This document shows, piece after piece, positions 18,095 to 26,772 of a stretch of DNA of 64,000 bases; the first letter of the stretch is position 1, and every line of letters starts with the position of its first letter. The stretch comes from Dyadobacter sp. Leaf189 (GTDB lineage Bacteria; Bacteroidota; Bacteroidia; Cytophagales; Spirosomataceae): positions 865,999 through 929,998 of the forward strand of contig NZ_LMPS01000001.1 of the NCBI RefSeq assembly GCF_001424405.1, read 5' to 3'. The notes beneath the pieces are model-generated. The model did not search any database, was not told where the DNA came from, and saw only the letters and a program-made list of their open reading frames with translations. Made by a program: the position numbers and the translations under genes.

Positions 18095-21000
18095 ATGAAA
18101 TCTAAAAATTTTACAAAAAAATTCTTAGTACTACTTGTCTTTGCATTGATCAGCTTTGGTGAATTGCATGCTCAATGGAGCGGGGCGTACGGAAATGAAT
18201 GGCTTGCGGGAAAGTACAATCAACCTTGGGTGAGCATCAAAGCAGGTGCAATTCCGGGCAGTAACAACACTTACACGCGCTCAAAGGGCATTTACAGGAT
18301 TGCAATGAACTCTGCTGCATTGCCCAGCTCAATCAAGAATGCCGACAAATCGCTGCTGCAGCTGTACCACCGCGGAAGGCAGGTTGATATCATCAAAGCT
18401 GATAATACTGAAATTCTCTTTTACGCGGTACCCAATGACGGTAAGTCTGATGAGCTCTTTTACCGTCCGACTTCTTCCCGCGTAAATCCTTACTGGAGCG
18501 CCTATTCTGACGAAAGTACTTACTTCCTTACAGTAGGAGCAGAGGCGGGCGCCCGCGCAGCTTCCGTACAGCTTAATAACCCTGGGGCGACTGTCTTGGA
18601 TGCGCACGTTAAAACCGACCTGAAGACTTTCCAGAACGACTATTCGCACGCGGCTTACTCCCCGATGCGTCCGCCAAATATCAACAGTTTCTTTGAAGAC
18701 GGGAAGACGAAAACAGGCGCGAGCCTTTATGATGACGGTAATCCAACCTGGACAAAAAATGGTGCAACCGGTGCAGAATTCTCGGTTCAGGTAACGAATA
18801 AATCAGGCTCCGGTAATCCGCAGATCAAGGGTTTGATCCATGGAAGAAGTTACTTCCCTTCATTCGGAGGATCGCGGGTGATTAAAGTTTATATTGGGAA
18901 AACTGCCGCTACGTTGAGAGAGGCCACACAAGTATCCATCCCTGGCTTCTACTTCGCTGAATTTACCATTGATGTACAACCTGACGATCTGGATGCGAAC
19001 GGAAAAGCAGTACTCGGATTTACAACACTCGGCAACTCGGAGAATGTTGGGGGTACAACGGTTTACGACAGTTTTTCGGTGACCTATTATCAGGTAACCT
19101 ATTCGCAGACACTTAATATGCAGAATGCAGCGGCTGCAGAATTTGTGTTTCCAGGTGCAGCGACAGGTACCGTAAATAAGGTAAGTATCAGCAATGTACC
19201 GGCAGGAGCATCTTTTTATGACATTTCAGATCCGGACAAACCACGGAAGGTGATCGGCGCGACAGATAACCTGCAATTCTCAAGGATCAATGACAGCCAG
19301 CTGACTTTATTGGCAACCAACCAGACTCCATATACAGTTACAGACGCCAAAATAGCCAGTATCAGCTTCTCGAATATTAATCCTGCTGATTTCAACTATC
19401 TGATCGTCACCAATAAAACGCTGGAAGCTGCCGCTGATGAATTTAAGGAATACCGCACAAATGGTTCTCCGGGCGAGAAGTATAAAGCAGGCGTGTTCAA
19501 GATTATCGACATCTACAATCAGTTCAACTACGGAGAGCCTAGCCCTGTTGCGATAAGACGCTTTGTTGATTACATGATTTCAAATGGCGACAGACAAAAG
19601 TATTTGTTGTTAATGGGACCTTCTATTGCCAGGAACGACAGGGCAGTGAGAGAAATGCCTGACGAAGTACCTACGGTTGGTTATCCAAGTTCTGACGTAT
19701 TGCTGGTAGAAGGTCTTGGTGGCGAGCTGGAAGATGTGCCGGCTATTCCGGTGGGAAGGATCCCGGCGGTAAGTTACGACCTTGCACATGGTTACCTTGA
19801 GAAAGTGAAAACTTACGAGAGTGCGAATGTGGATCTTGCGTGGAGGAGAAAAGTAATCCATGTGAGCGGAGGAAAAAGCAGCGCAGAAATCAACCTGCAT
19901 GCTGGTAACCTGGCTACTGCTGCTACTGCAAGTGGAATTACAACCCAATTTAGCGGAGTTGTAAGTGAATATAAAAAGCCCGCAGCCCAGGCTGGTACGA
20001 TCCCCGTGACACTTGATATCACATCGCAGGTAAATGCAGGAGTAGGTATGATCACCTATTTCGGGCACAGCGCGCCTTATCAGACGGACTATAACTTCGG
20101 TTATGTTTCGGATGCGGCCAAAGGCTACACGGCGACAAATGGAAAATACCCGGTGATTTATTACAATGGATGCGATATTCTGAACATTTTCAGCAACAAC
20201 ATTGGAAGTACAAGTGTGAACTCTTCCTCTTCACGTCCTCAGTCAGTTGACTGGCTGTTAACCCCGGACCGTGGCGCGATTGCTGTATTTGGTAACTCGT
20301 TCTCGGGTTATAATGAAAGCTGCAACGAATTTCTTCAGGAGCTTTATCCATTGATTTTTGGTACACCTGATAAAGCCCGCCAGACATTGGGGAATATTTT
20401 AAGGGCTACTTCTCACGAAACAAAAAGCAATCCGAATCCTTACAGAATGTCAGCTGATAATGCGAGAATTGCCGCTGACTATCAGAAAAGAAGGGCACAA
20501 CTGCATCAGACGGTATTGATCGGAGATCCTGCTATCCAGATCTTGTTCAGCACAGAAGGTGGTTTGCCAGTCGATCTCAGCTACTTCAATGCAAAAGCAG
20601 TAGGCGAGAGTTCGGTTGAAGTTACCTGGAAAACGGCTTCTGAGAAGAACAACAGCCACTTCATAATTGAGAGAAGCTATAATGCGAAGAATTTTGAGGT
20701 AGTTGGTCTCGTGGAAGGAAAAGGCGACACTGATTCACCAAGCAGCTATGTTTGGTATGATAACAAACCACTTTCCGGAAAAAGCTATTACAGGCTGGTT
20801 CAGACAGACAGGAGTACTGTTGAAAATGGACAGAATGTTGACGGTAAAAAAACAACTTCGCAGATCGTTCCAGTTGACAGACCTTTTTCAAGCGCGCTCA
20901 TTATTTCTCCAAACCCGGCAACGGACCAGGCTGAAATCAAGCTTGACCTGCCAGTTTCAATGAAAAGCTGGAAACTGATTGACCTGAACGGAAAAGTGAG

Positions 21001-21118
21001 ACGTAAGGGTCTGACTTCGAATCAAATCAATACAAGCGACCTGCCTTCCGGAGAGTATGTTTTGGAGGTAACCACAACAGCAGAAGATACCTATTCCAAG
21101 AAATTGATCAAGAAATAA
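18095..21118 (+). CDS. C25 (gingipain-like) protein with T9SS sorting domain, PorU2 type
   Basis: A large secreted protein of 1007 residues. The ATG at 18095 is chosen over a TTG four codons upstream; it begins a signal peptide (MKSKNFTKKFLVLLVFALISFGELHAQ). The middle has the peptidase C25 fold with the expected His/Cys pair: YFGHS (His658) and YYNGCD (Cys693). The C-terminus has a type IX sorting domain (IISPNPATDQAEIKL...GEYVLEVTT...KKLIKK). PorU itself is the T9SS sortase; this layout with its own sorting domain is usually named PorU2 or putative T9SS sortase. Protease or sortase activity is inference. A longer paralogue follows at 21191. Confidence 0.85.
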   Translation: MKSKNFTKKFLVLLVFALISFGELHAQWSGAYGNEWLAGKYNQPWVSIKAGAIPGSNNTYTRSKGIYRIAMNSAALPSSIKNADKSLLQLYHRGRQVDIIKADNTEILFYAVPNDGKSDELFYRPTSSRVNPYWSAYSDESTYFLTVGAEAGARAASVQLNNPGATVLDAHVKTDLKTFQNDYSHAAYSPMRPPNINSFFEDGKTKTGASLYDDGNPTWTKNGATGAEFSVQVTNKSGSGNPQIKGLIHGRSYFPSFGGSRVIKVYIGKTAATLREATQVSIPGFYFAEFTIDVQPDDLDANGKAVLGFTTLGNSENVGGTTVYDSFSVTYYQVTYSQTLNMQNAAAAEFVFPGAATGTVNKVSISNVPAGASFYDISDPDKPRKVIGATDNLQFSRINDSQLTLLATNQTPYTVTDAKIASISFSNINPADFNYLIVTNKTLEAAADEFKEYRTNGSPGEKYKAGVFKIIDIYNQFNYGEPSPVAIRRFVDYMISNGDRQKYLLLMGPSIARNDRAVREMPDEVPTVGYPSSDVLLVEGLGGELEDVPAIPVGRIPAVSYDLAHGYLEKVKTYESANVDLAWRRKVIHVSGGKSSAEINLHAGNLATAATASGITTQFSGVVSEYKKPAAQAGTIPVTLDITSQVNAGVGMITYFGHSAPYQTDYNFGYVSDAAKGYTATNGKYPVIYYNGCDILNIFSNNIGSTSVNSSSSRPQSVDWLLTPDRGAIAVFGNSFSGYNESCNEFLQELYPLIFGTPDKARQTLGNILRATSHETKSNPNPYRMSADNARIAADYQKRRAQLHQTVLIGDPAIQILFSTEGGLPVDLSYFNAKAVGESSVEVTWKTASEKNNSHFIIERSYNAKNFEVVGLVEGKGDTDSPSSYVWYDNKPLSGKSYYRLVQTDRSTVENGQNVDGKKTTSQIVPVDRPFSSALIISPNPATDQAEIKLDLPVSMKSWKLIDLNGKVRRKGLTSNQINTSDLPSGEYVLEVTTTAEDTYSKKLIKK

Positions 21119-21124
21119 TGCACG

Positions 21125-21176
21125 TATAATAAAGAAGGTATAGCAGATCGTTATTTGCTATACCTTCTTTATTATA
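21125..21176 (+). terminator. Hairpin between the two C25 genes
   Basis: A perfect 21-bp stem (21125-21145 with 21156-21176, loop of 10) with an AT-rich base. It lies 6 bases after the upstream stop and 14 before the next start. It lacks a long T-run but should terminate, attenuate or stabilise the message. Confidence 0.7.
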
Positions 21177-21190
21177 AACCAAAATCATAA

Positions 21191-24100
21191 ATGAACTATC
21201 GACACACTCTCTACAACATCTCCCTTCTGATTTTTATTCTGACTGCAAATCTGTCCTTTGGGCAGGCGGGCAAGTCTTATGATAACAGCTGGATTAAGTA
21301 CGACCAGCCTTATCTCAAAATTCTGGTGAGTGCAAAAGGTATTCACAAAGTGCCGCTTTCGGCTCTGCCAGCCAGCTTTCCCGTTTCTGAACAGGCCAAA
21401 TTGCAACTGTGGCATTATGGAAAGCAGGTAGCTATTTCGATCATCAACAATGAAATCATATTTTACGGAGTTCCCAATGAAGGTAAAAGGGATTCCCTGC
21501 TGTATCGTCCTTACAGCGCGCGATTGAATCCTTATTTCAGTATGTATTCGGATGAAACCGCATATTTTCTTACTGTTTCGACTTCAAAATCGCTTCGGGC
21601 AGAAACAATTACGAGGGCAGTGGACATGAAGGTGCCTGCCACGGTAAGTCACATCGCGAAAGATCCTTATATTCTTAAAACAGACTACTCTCTCATTACC
21701 CCGAGTCCTTTGAGACCGCATTTGTCCAACTCCTTCTTTGAGGATGGAGCAAGTCGCACAGGTCCGGCCGTCGTGAAAAATACACAAGTAACCTATCCCG
21801 TTCAACTCACCAACCCGATTGATGTAGCTACAAATAGGCCAAGGCTGAAAATGCTTATTCATGGAAGGAGTAATAACCTGCGAAATGTGGAGGTTTCGAT
21901 TGGGAAAACAGCCCAGGACTTGCGTTTAGTCGGAAAGATAACGAGCAGAGATTTCGTTGGATCCGAATTTGAATTCGATATTCTGCCGGGAGATTTAGAC
22001 CAGGCTAACAAAGGAGTAATTGCATTGAAATCGCCCAGCAATGAGGCTTACGAGGCGTTTTCGCTGGGCTACTTTACAGTTACTTATTTACAAACTCTAT
22101 CAGCACAATCAAAAAAGTCATACGAATTTTCTTTGCCTGCCTCCAAGGAAAGTGTAAGCCGGTTAAATATTTCCGGGTTGGCAACCGGTTCTGTATTGTA
22201 CGATATTACTGATACACTAAAAGTAATCTCGGGAGACCCGGCCAATCTAATGGTTCCCCGCAAAGCGGGCAAAGAATTGAAATTGCTTGCTACCAGCGAA
22301 GTAGTTACTGTTGATGCTGCGAAGATCAGTACGGTTGATTTCAAAGCCTATGATCGTACAAAAGCTGAATTCATCATAATTACAAGTGAGAATTTGCTTA
22401 GCAGTTCACAGACTTACGCCGCTTACCGCAGCTCAGCGGCAGGAGGCGGGCGCTCTGTGTTGGTTGCAAATATTAAAGACTTATATAATCAGTTTAACTA
22501 CGGAGAGCCCAGCCCGCTGGGGATACGTGGGTTCATGGACTATATACTGGCTGATGGAAACAAAAACCGGAATCTTTTTCTAATCGGTTCTGCCACTTCT
22601 TATGTGGACCGCATGAAGAGAGGAATACCGGACGAAGTTCCGACTGTTGGGTACCCTGGCTCCGATCTTCTGCTGGTGTCTGGTATTGCAGGCGCTTCCA
22701 TAGACAACGCGGCTATACCTGTCGGTAGGCTGCATTCCATTACAAATGAGCAGGTATTAAGTTACCTTGATAAAGTAAAAGAGTACGAGCACAGCAAAGC
22801 AGAGGATCGCGGCTGGCAGAAGCAGATATTACATTTAAGCGGTGGGAAATCGGTATCTGAAATAACCCAGCTAAAAAACTTGTTGGAACGGGAGCGACCG
22901 GCTGTTGAGAATGGAAGGGTAGGTGGCAAGGTTATCGCGCTTACAAAACAACAGGCAATGGCGGAGGTCGAGAAAGTAAATATCACACCTCAGGTGAACG
23001 CCGGTGTAGGGATGATTACCTTTTTCGGTCACGGTAGTTCCACTATAACTGATCCGGATATCGGGTATGTATCGGATGTGGATCGTGGTTACGACAATGC
23101 GGGAAAGTACCCATTGATGTATTTTAACGGATGCAGTGTTGGCAATATCTTCGCCGGTAAAACGAATACCAGCCCGAGTGCGGGCAACAATCGTGCCCCA
23201 TTGTCATTGGATTGGATGATAGCTCCTAAAAAGGGCGCAATTGCTGTTATTGCTAATTCCTATGAAGGGTTTATAAGTCCGCTTACAGGTTACCTGGACG
23301 AACTATATGCAGGCATTTTTTCAGATGAACAAACTTCCAACTTATCCATTGGGCAAATACAGCTGATTGCAAACGAAAAGGTACTGAAAGCCGGCGCTAA
23401 CGAGTATGATATAGCGAACATACATCAGTCCGTTCTACAAGGTGATCCCACCCTGAAATTGGTAAGTGTAGCAAATGCAGATTACGCACTTGATGCGGAT
23501 GAGGCGATCTTTATCCGGTCGGAGGAAAAAAATAAATCGATCGGGAATTCGGCTAACCTCACTACCGGCATTATCATTGAAAATCATGGCAGGTACATAA
23601 AAGACCAGAAAGTGCCTGTGGAGGTGAGTTACGAGTATAAGGACGGCACAAAGCGTGCATTGTCGGCAACGGTCAATGCATTTGCCAGCCGTGATACTTT
23701 GCTTGTTGCGGTTGTCAACAATAAGGATCTGGCAAGAATTATCGTGAGAATAGATCCGGACAGTACGATCAGCGAAACTTCCAGGAAGAATAACTATTCC
23801 GATCTGGTGATCGACTGGGACAGGGCAAAAGATCAGAGTTTTTACCCGACCGAGCCTTTGAAAGATGTTGTAGCGCCCATTATGAATGTAATGATCGATG
23901 GCAGGACAATCAGGAATGGTGATTATGTTTCATCAAATCCCTCGATTGAAGTTGTGCTCGAAGATGACCGTCTGCTTTCTGCGGACTCATCATTAGTCGA
24001 TATATTTCTTAAATCGTGTCAGGATGATTCCTGCGAGTTTATAAGACTCGCCCATTCCAGTGGGATTGAAATTGTAGAAAATTCGGAACGATCATTGAGC

Positions 24101-24505
24101 TTTAATTACCAGTTTGATAATCTGATTCCTGGCACTTATGAACTGTTAGTGAGCAGCAAAGATGGTTCTGGCAATGCATCTGTCAAATCGTACCGGATCC
24201 TGTTTGTGATACCTGAAAACGTGCAGCGAAGTGCATTGATCGCAAGTCCTAACCCGGCATCTGAATACGTGAGGTTTGCTCTGGAAAATGTTGGACAGGA
24301 TGTTTACGATTCAATTACCTGGAAGATTTACAACCTGAACGGCATTTTGGTAGACTCAGGATCTGAGCGTGCTGAGAAGCAGGTTATTAAAGAATGGTAC
24401 TGGCTTCCCCGTCAAAATGTCAAATCTGGCATTTACATCTACCAGGTGAAGCTTTCAGGCAACACTGAGAAATCGATCACTGGGCGGATCGCACTTACAA
24501 GATAG
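21191..24505 (+). CDS. C25 (gingipain-like) protein with CARDB-like and T9SS sorting domains, PorU2 type
   Basis: A paralogue of the preceding gene, 1104 residues, with signal peptide MNYRHTLYNISLLIFILTANLSFGQ. The C25 core is alignable by eye (PSPLGIRGFMDYILADG, DEVPTVGYPGSDLLLV, VNAGVGMITFFGHGS), with His614 and Cys648 (YFNGCSVG) as the expected catalytic pair. After the peptidase part comes a CARDB-like immunoglobulin domain (GIIIENHGRYIKDQKVPVEV, DPDSTISETSRKNNYSDL) not seen in the shorter neighbour. A type IX sorting domain closes the protein (LIASPNPASEYVRF...GIYIYQVKL). The stop is only three bases from the end of the convergent cyclase gene. The two genes probably arose by tandem duplication. 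Confidence 0.85.
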   Translation: MNYRHTLYNISLLIFILTANLSFGQAGKSYDNSWIKYDQPYLKILVSAKGIHKVPLSALPASFPVSEQAKLQLWHYGKQVAISIINNEIIFYGVPNEGKRDSLLYRPYSARLNPYFSMYSDETAYFLTVSTSKSLRAETITRAVDMKVPATVSHIAKDPYILKTDYSLITPSPLRPHLSNSFFEDGASRTGPAVVKNTQVTYPVQLTNPIDVATNRPRLKMLIHGRSNNLRNVEVSIGKTAQDLRLVGKITSRDFVGSEFEFDILPGDLDQANKGVIALKSPSNEAYEAFSLGYFTVTYLQTLSAQSKKSYEFSLPASKESVSRLNISGLATGSVLYDITDTLKVISGDPANLMVPRKAGKELKLLATSEVVTVDAAKISTVDFKAYDRTKAEFIIITSENLLSSSQTYAAYRSSAAGGGRSVLVANIKDLYNQFNYGEPSPLGIRGFMDYILADGNKNRNLFLIGSATSYVDRMKRGIPDEVPTVGYPGSDLLLVSGIAGASIDNAAIPVGRLHSITNEQVLSYLDKVKEYEHSKAEDRGWQKQILHLSGGKSVSEITQLKNLLERERPAVENGRVGGKVIALTKQQAMAEVEKVNITPQVNAGVGMITFFGHGSSTITDPDIGYVSDVDRGYDNAGKYPLMYFNGCSVGNIFAGKTNTSPSAGNNRAPLSLDWMIAPKKGAIAVIANSYEGFISPLTGYLDELYAGIFSDEQTSNLSIGQIQLIANEKVLKAGANEYDIANIHQSVLQGDPTLKLVSVANADYALDADEAIFIRSEEKNKSIGNSANLTTGIIIENHGRYIKDQKVPVEVSYEYKDGTKRALSATVNAFASRDTLLVAVVNNKDLARIIVRIDPDSTISETSRKNNYSDLVIDWDRAKDQSFYPTEPLKDVVAPIMNVMIDGRTIRNGDYVSSNPSIEVVLEDDRLLSADSSLVDIFLKSCQDDSCEFIRLAHSSGIEIVENSERSLSFNYQFDNLIPGTYELLVSSKDGSGNASVKSYRILFVIPENVQRSALIASPNPASEYVRFALENVGQDVYDSITWKIYNLNGILVDSGSERAEKQVIKEWYWLPRQNVKSGIYIYQVKLSGNTEKSITGRIALTR

Positions 24506-24508
24506 TAA

Positions 24509-26461
24509 TCAGTAAAGATTGTTTTCCCGGAGCCAGTTGAGCCAGATGGCAAGTGAGATTGTCCTGGTCACAAAGAACTGGCTTCGGGAATGTTTATAAT
24601 CCGGCAAGCCCTCCGTAAAAAGGATCGAGAGGCATTCTTCAAATTTGCTTTTCTCTACATATTGCCAAACCGGATTATCCTCTTTTTCCATTAACGCTTT
24701 CGACTGTGTAGCCAGCCGCAATGCAGCCTGCCTCCCGTAGATACTAAAATTAGCCTTAAGTGGCCTAGTACGCACATTTTCGGGCAAGAGATCCTTCATA
24801 GCCTCTCTGAAATGCTGCCGGCCCAACCCAACTCCGAATTTTGTCCGCATCGGAATTGACAGGCAAAATTCAAAGAGATCCTTGTCGTAAAAAGGAAACA
24901 GGTTGACAATGTTGTAGTGGCGCCCTAATGCGAAAAATTGTTCACTGGCTATGATTGACTGTGCATTAAAAACGTCGTCGAGCCCCATTTTATATTGTTC
25001 CGGAAGTGCTCCCCTCAGCAGGTTGGACGTTTCCTGGGAGTCGCTTTGCATTTCAGTATCGCTGAGGTATTCCGTTGCGACCGAGGTCGGCAGATTATCG
25101 CCGCTGATCCTTGAAAGCCTGTTCTTAAAAGCGCTGACTCCCTTCTTGAAGAAGTGCCAGAGCGACACATTCATTTGACTGGATGAGGTCAGTAAGAGAC
25201 TTGCCGCCTGGCTTACAGAAAGTTGTCTTAGCTCACGATAAAACTCCTCAACAACAAGCGACCGTTTGTACAATTCGTACTTTTTATCATCATTATAAGC
25301 ATCCCATTGAGGGAAGTTCTTGGTCAGAGACGTGTATTGAATCCGTAACCGGATCAGCGATTTAAGTTCTTCCCAATTCCGTTTCGCGTAAGTTTGTCTG
25401 ATCAATTCCAGCCCGCTTCCCACAACTGAATCCCCGTCGTGCCCGATCAGCAGGGACTTACAGCCCAACTCAGCCGCCTTTTTCATCAGGCTTCCCTGTG
25501 CAGATGGGCTGATCACCATGCATTCGGGATGCCCGTAAAGAGAGGTGTAAAGCGAGAAAAGCGCGAAATCGTTAGTTTGTGGAGGCACCTTGTGGTGAAT
25601 GGATCCGATTTTATCCGCTACTGCAGACGCGTAATCAGATTCATCCGAATACTTTGTTTTCGTATCCAGATAAAGAGTGTGCAGTTCCGCATCCGGGTTC
25701 AGCAGATTTGTAATAGTGCTTAAAGAAGACGAATCCAAGCCGCCACTCAAATGGGAACCAATAGGTTCGGTCGGTCCTTCAAGGGATTTCGCTACCGATT
25801 TGAAAAGCAACTTTTTGAAAGTCTGGCCGAGCTCTTCAATGGTAGTGATATTGTTCCATTTAGATGGAGAGAAATGGAGGTATCGCTCTAAATTTACTTC
25901 CGTAGCATTGATAACGGCTGTATGACCTGGGAGTACTGTCCTGATATTTTCAAAGAAAGTACGGTCAGTATAACTTCTTGCCTGGTCTCTCCGGTAGCTG
26001 ATGTAATTAAGAATACGCGCCTTATCAACTTCTAGGTAAGCTCTGGCGCTTTCCATTTGAAGCAATGTGACCAGGCTATTAGAAAAGGCTACGAATCGGT
26101 TGGAGACGTGGAGGTAGTAAAAAGGAGCAGTGCCGAAGATATCACGCTTTAAGTGAAGCGTTTGTGTTACCTCATTGAACCAGATACCCCATTCAAATTC
26201 GTGCAAAATATGCTCTGGATGCTCGATATATTGGTTCTCAGAAGGCAGATCTACCTCAGCCGGGGTCAGTATTTCACTTTGAGGTTTATGCAAAAAATTA
26301 GCTCCGAAAATAACCTGTTTACTGAGGTTACTTATCGGAGCTGATTTTTGTAATCTTAAAAATCCGTTTGCCCAATTAATTGTACCAGACTGGTTGTTTT
26401 CAGTGTGGTTGATGTTGTTTTCGAAAGATATTACTCCCTCAACAACCATTAACTGATTCAC
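24509..26461 (-). CDS. Asparagine-synthetase-like lasso peptide cyclase
   Basis: A 650-residue asparagine-synthetase homologue. The N-terminal 200 residues keep the glutaminase-like fold (EFEWGIWFNEVTQTLHLKRDIFGTAPFYY), but the obligatory Cys2 is absent, so it cannot hydrolyse glutamine like AsnB. The ATP-pyrophosphatase part has the PP-loop SGGLDSSSL (residues 239-247) and a later LLIGHDGD motif. This combination is typical of lasso cyclases, which adenylate an Asp/Glu side chain and join it to the core N-terminus. The gene starts 31 bases after the stop of the lasso precursor gene, on the same strand. The open frame begins with GTG; an ATG at 26449 is an alternative. No leader-binding or protease partner gene is adjacent. 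The cyclase role rests on context and the missing Cys. Confidence 0.8.
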   Translation of the reverse strand: MNQLMVVEGVISFENNINHTENNQSGTINWANGFLRLQKSAPISNLSKQVIFGANFLHKPQSEILTPAEVDLPSENQYIEHPEHILHEFEWGIWFNEVTQTLHLKRDIFGTAPFYYLHVSNRFVAFSNSLVTLLQMESARAYLEVDKARILNYISYRRDQARSYTDRTFFENIRTVLPGHTAVINATEVNLERYLHFSPSKWNNITTIEELGQTFKKLLFKSVAKSLEGPTEPIGSHLSGGLDSSSLSTITNLLNPDAELHTLYLDTKTKYSDESDYASAVADKIGSIHHKVPPQTNDFALFSLYTSLYGHPECMVISPSAQGSLMKKAAELGCKSLLIGHDGDSVVGSGLELIRQTYAKRNWEELKSLIRLRIQYTSLTKNFPQWDAYNDDKKYELYKRSLVVEEFYRELRQLSVSQAASLLLTSSSQMNVSLWHFFKKGVSAFKNRLSRISGDNLPTSVATEYLSDTEMQSDSQETSNLLRGALPEQYKMGLDDVFNAQSIIASEQFFALGRHYNIVNLFPFYDKDLFEFCLSIPMRTKFGVGLGRQHFREAMKDLLPENVRTRPLKANFSIYGRQAALRLATQSKALMEKEDNPVWQYVEKSKFEECLSILFTEGLPDYKHSRSQFFVTRTISLAIWLNWLRENNLY

Positions 26462-26492
26462 GGACTTTTTTGAATGCTCAAATACTTACAGA

Positions 26493-26639
26493 CTATTCAG
26501 AAAAGTCAAACGTTGGACCTAGATCCTGAGCGCTGCCAATTTTTCCTTTTGTTAGTTTCGCCACATTACCGAATCTGTTCAAAACCGGTTTGCGATAAGA
26601 CTTTTTTGTCTGTGTAGAGTGCGATGTCACTGTTCTCAT
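26493..26639 (-). CDS. Lasso peptide precursor, 48 residues
   Basis: A small gene found by reading the minus strand. The leader ends in the recognition motif of lasso precursors, YxxPxLxxxGxxxxLT: here YRKPVLNRFGNVAKLTKG, with Y15, P18, L20, G24 and the conserved Thr30. With Thr at position -2, cleavage after Lys31 gives the 17-residue core GKIGSAQDLGPTFDFSE. Core Gly1 and Asp8 are correctly placed for an eight-residue macrolactam ring, leaving a nine-residue tail with Phe13 and Phe15 as possible steric plugs. By hand calculation the cyclised monoisotopic mass is about 1749.82 Da. An asparagine-synthetase-like cyclase gene follows after 31 bases and a plausible promoter precedes it. The motif match and synteny make the assignment strong; cleavage site and ring are predictions. 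Confidence 0.85.
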   Translation of the reverse strand: MRTVTSHSTQTKKSYRKPVLNRFGNVAKLTKGKIGSAQDLGPTFDFSE

Positions 26640-26677
26640 GTGTAATTGATTAAAATGATTTTTACCAGTATCCGCCG

Positions 26678-26707
26678 TAAAATTAGCTACTTTAATCTAA
26701 TATGCAA
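26678..26707 (-). promoter_or_regulatory. Likely promoter of the lasso precursor-cyclase operon
   Basis: On the minus strand, TTG (26707-26705) is followed after 19 bases by TAATTTTA (26685-26678), seven of eight positions of the TAnnTTTG -7 box. The precursor start codon is at 26639, giving a leader of about 30 bases. Confidence 0.4.
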
Positions 26708-26772
26708 ATTTTGAGGGGATTAAATGTGAAAAAACAAAATGAAAAAGTTTGGAAATCCTAGAAATTTCTGGA

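Noticed and set aside
24509..26461. Ordinary asparagine synthetase (asnB)
   Set aside because: The N-terminal Cys needed for glutamine use is missing and a lasso-type precursor lies directly upstream.
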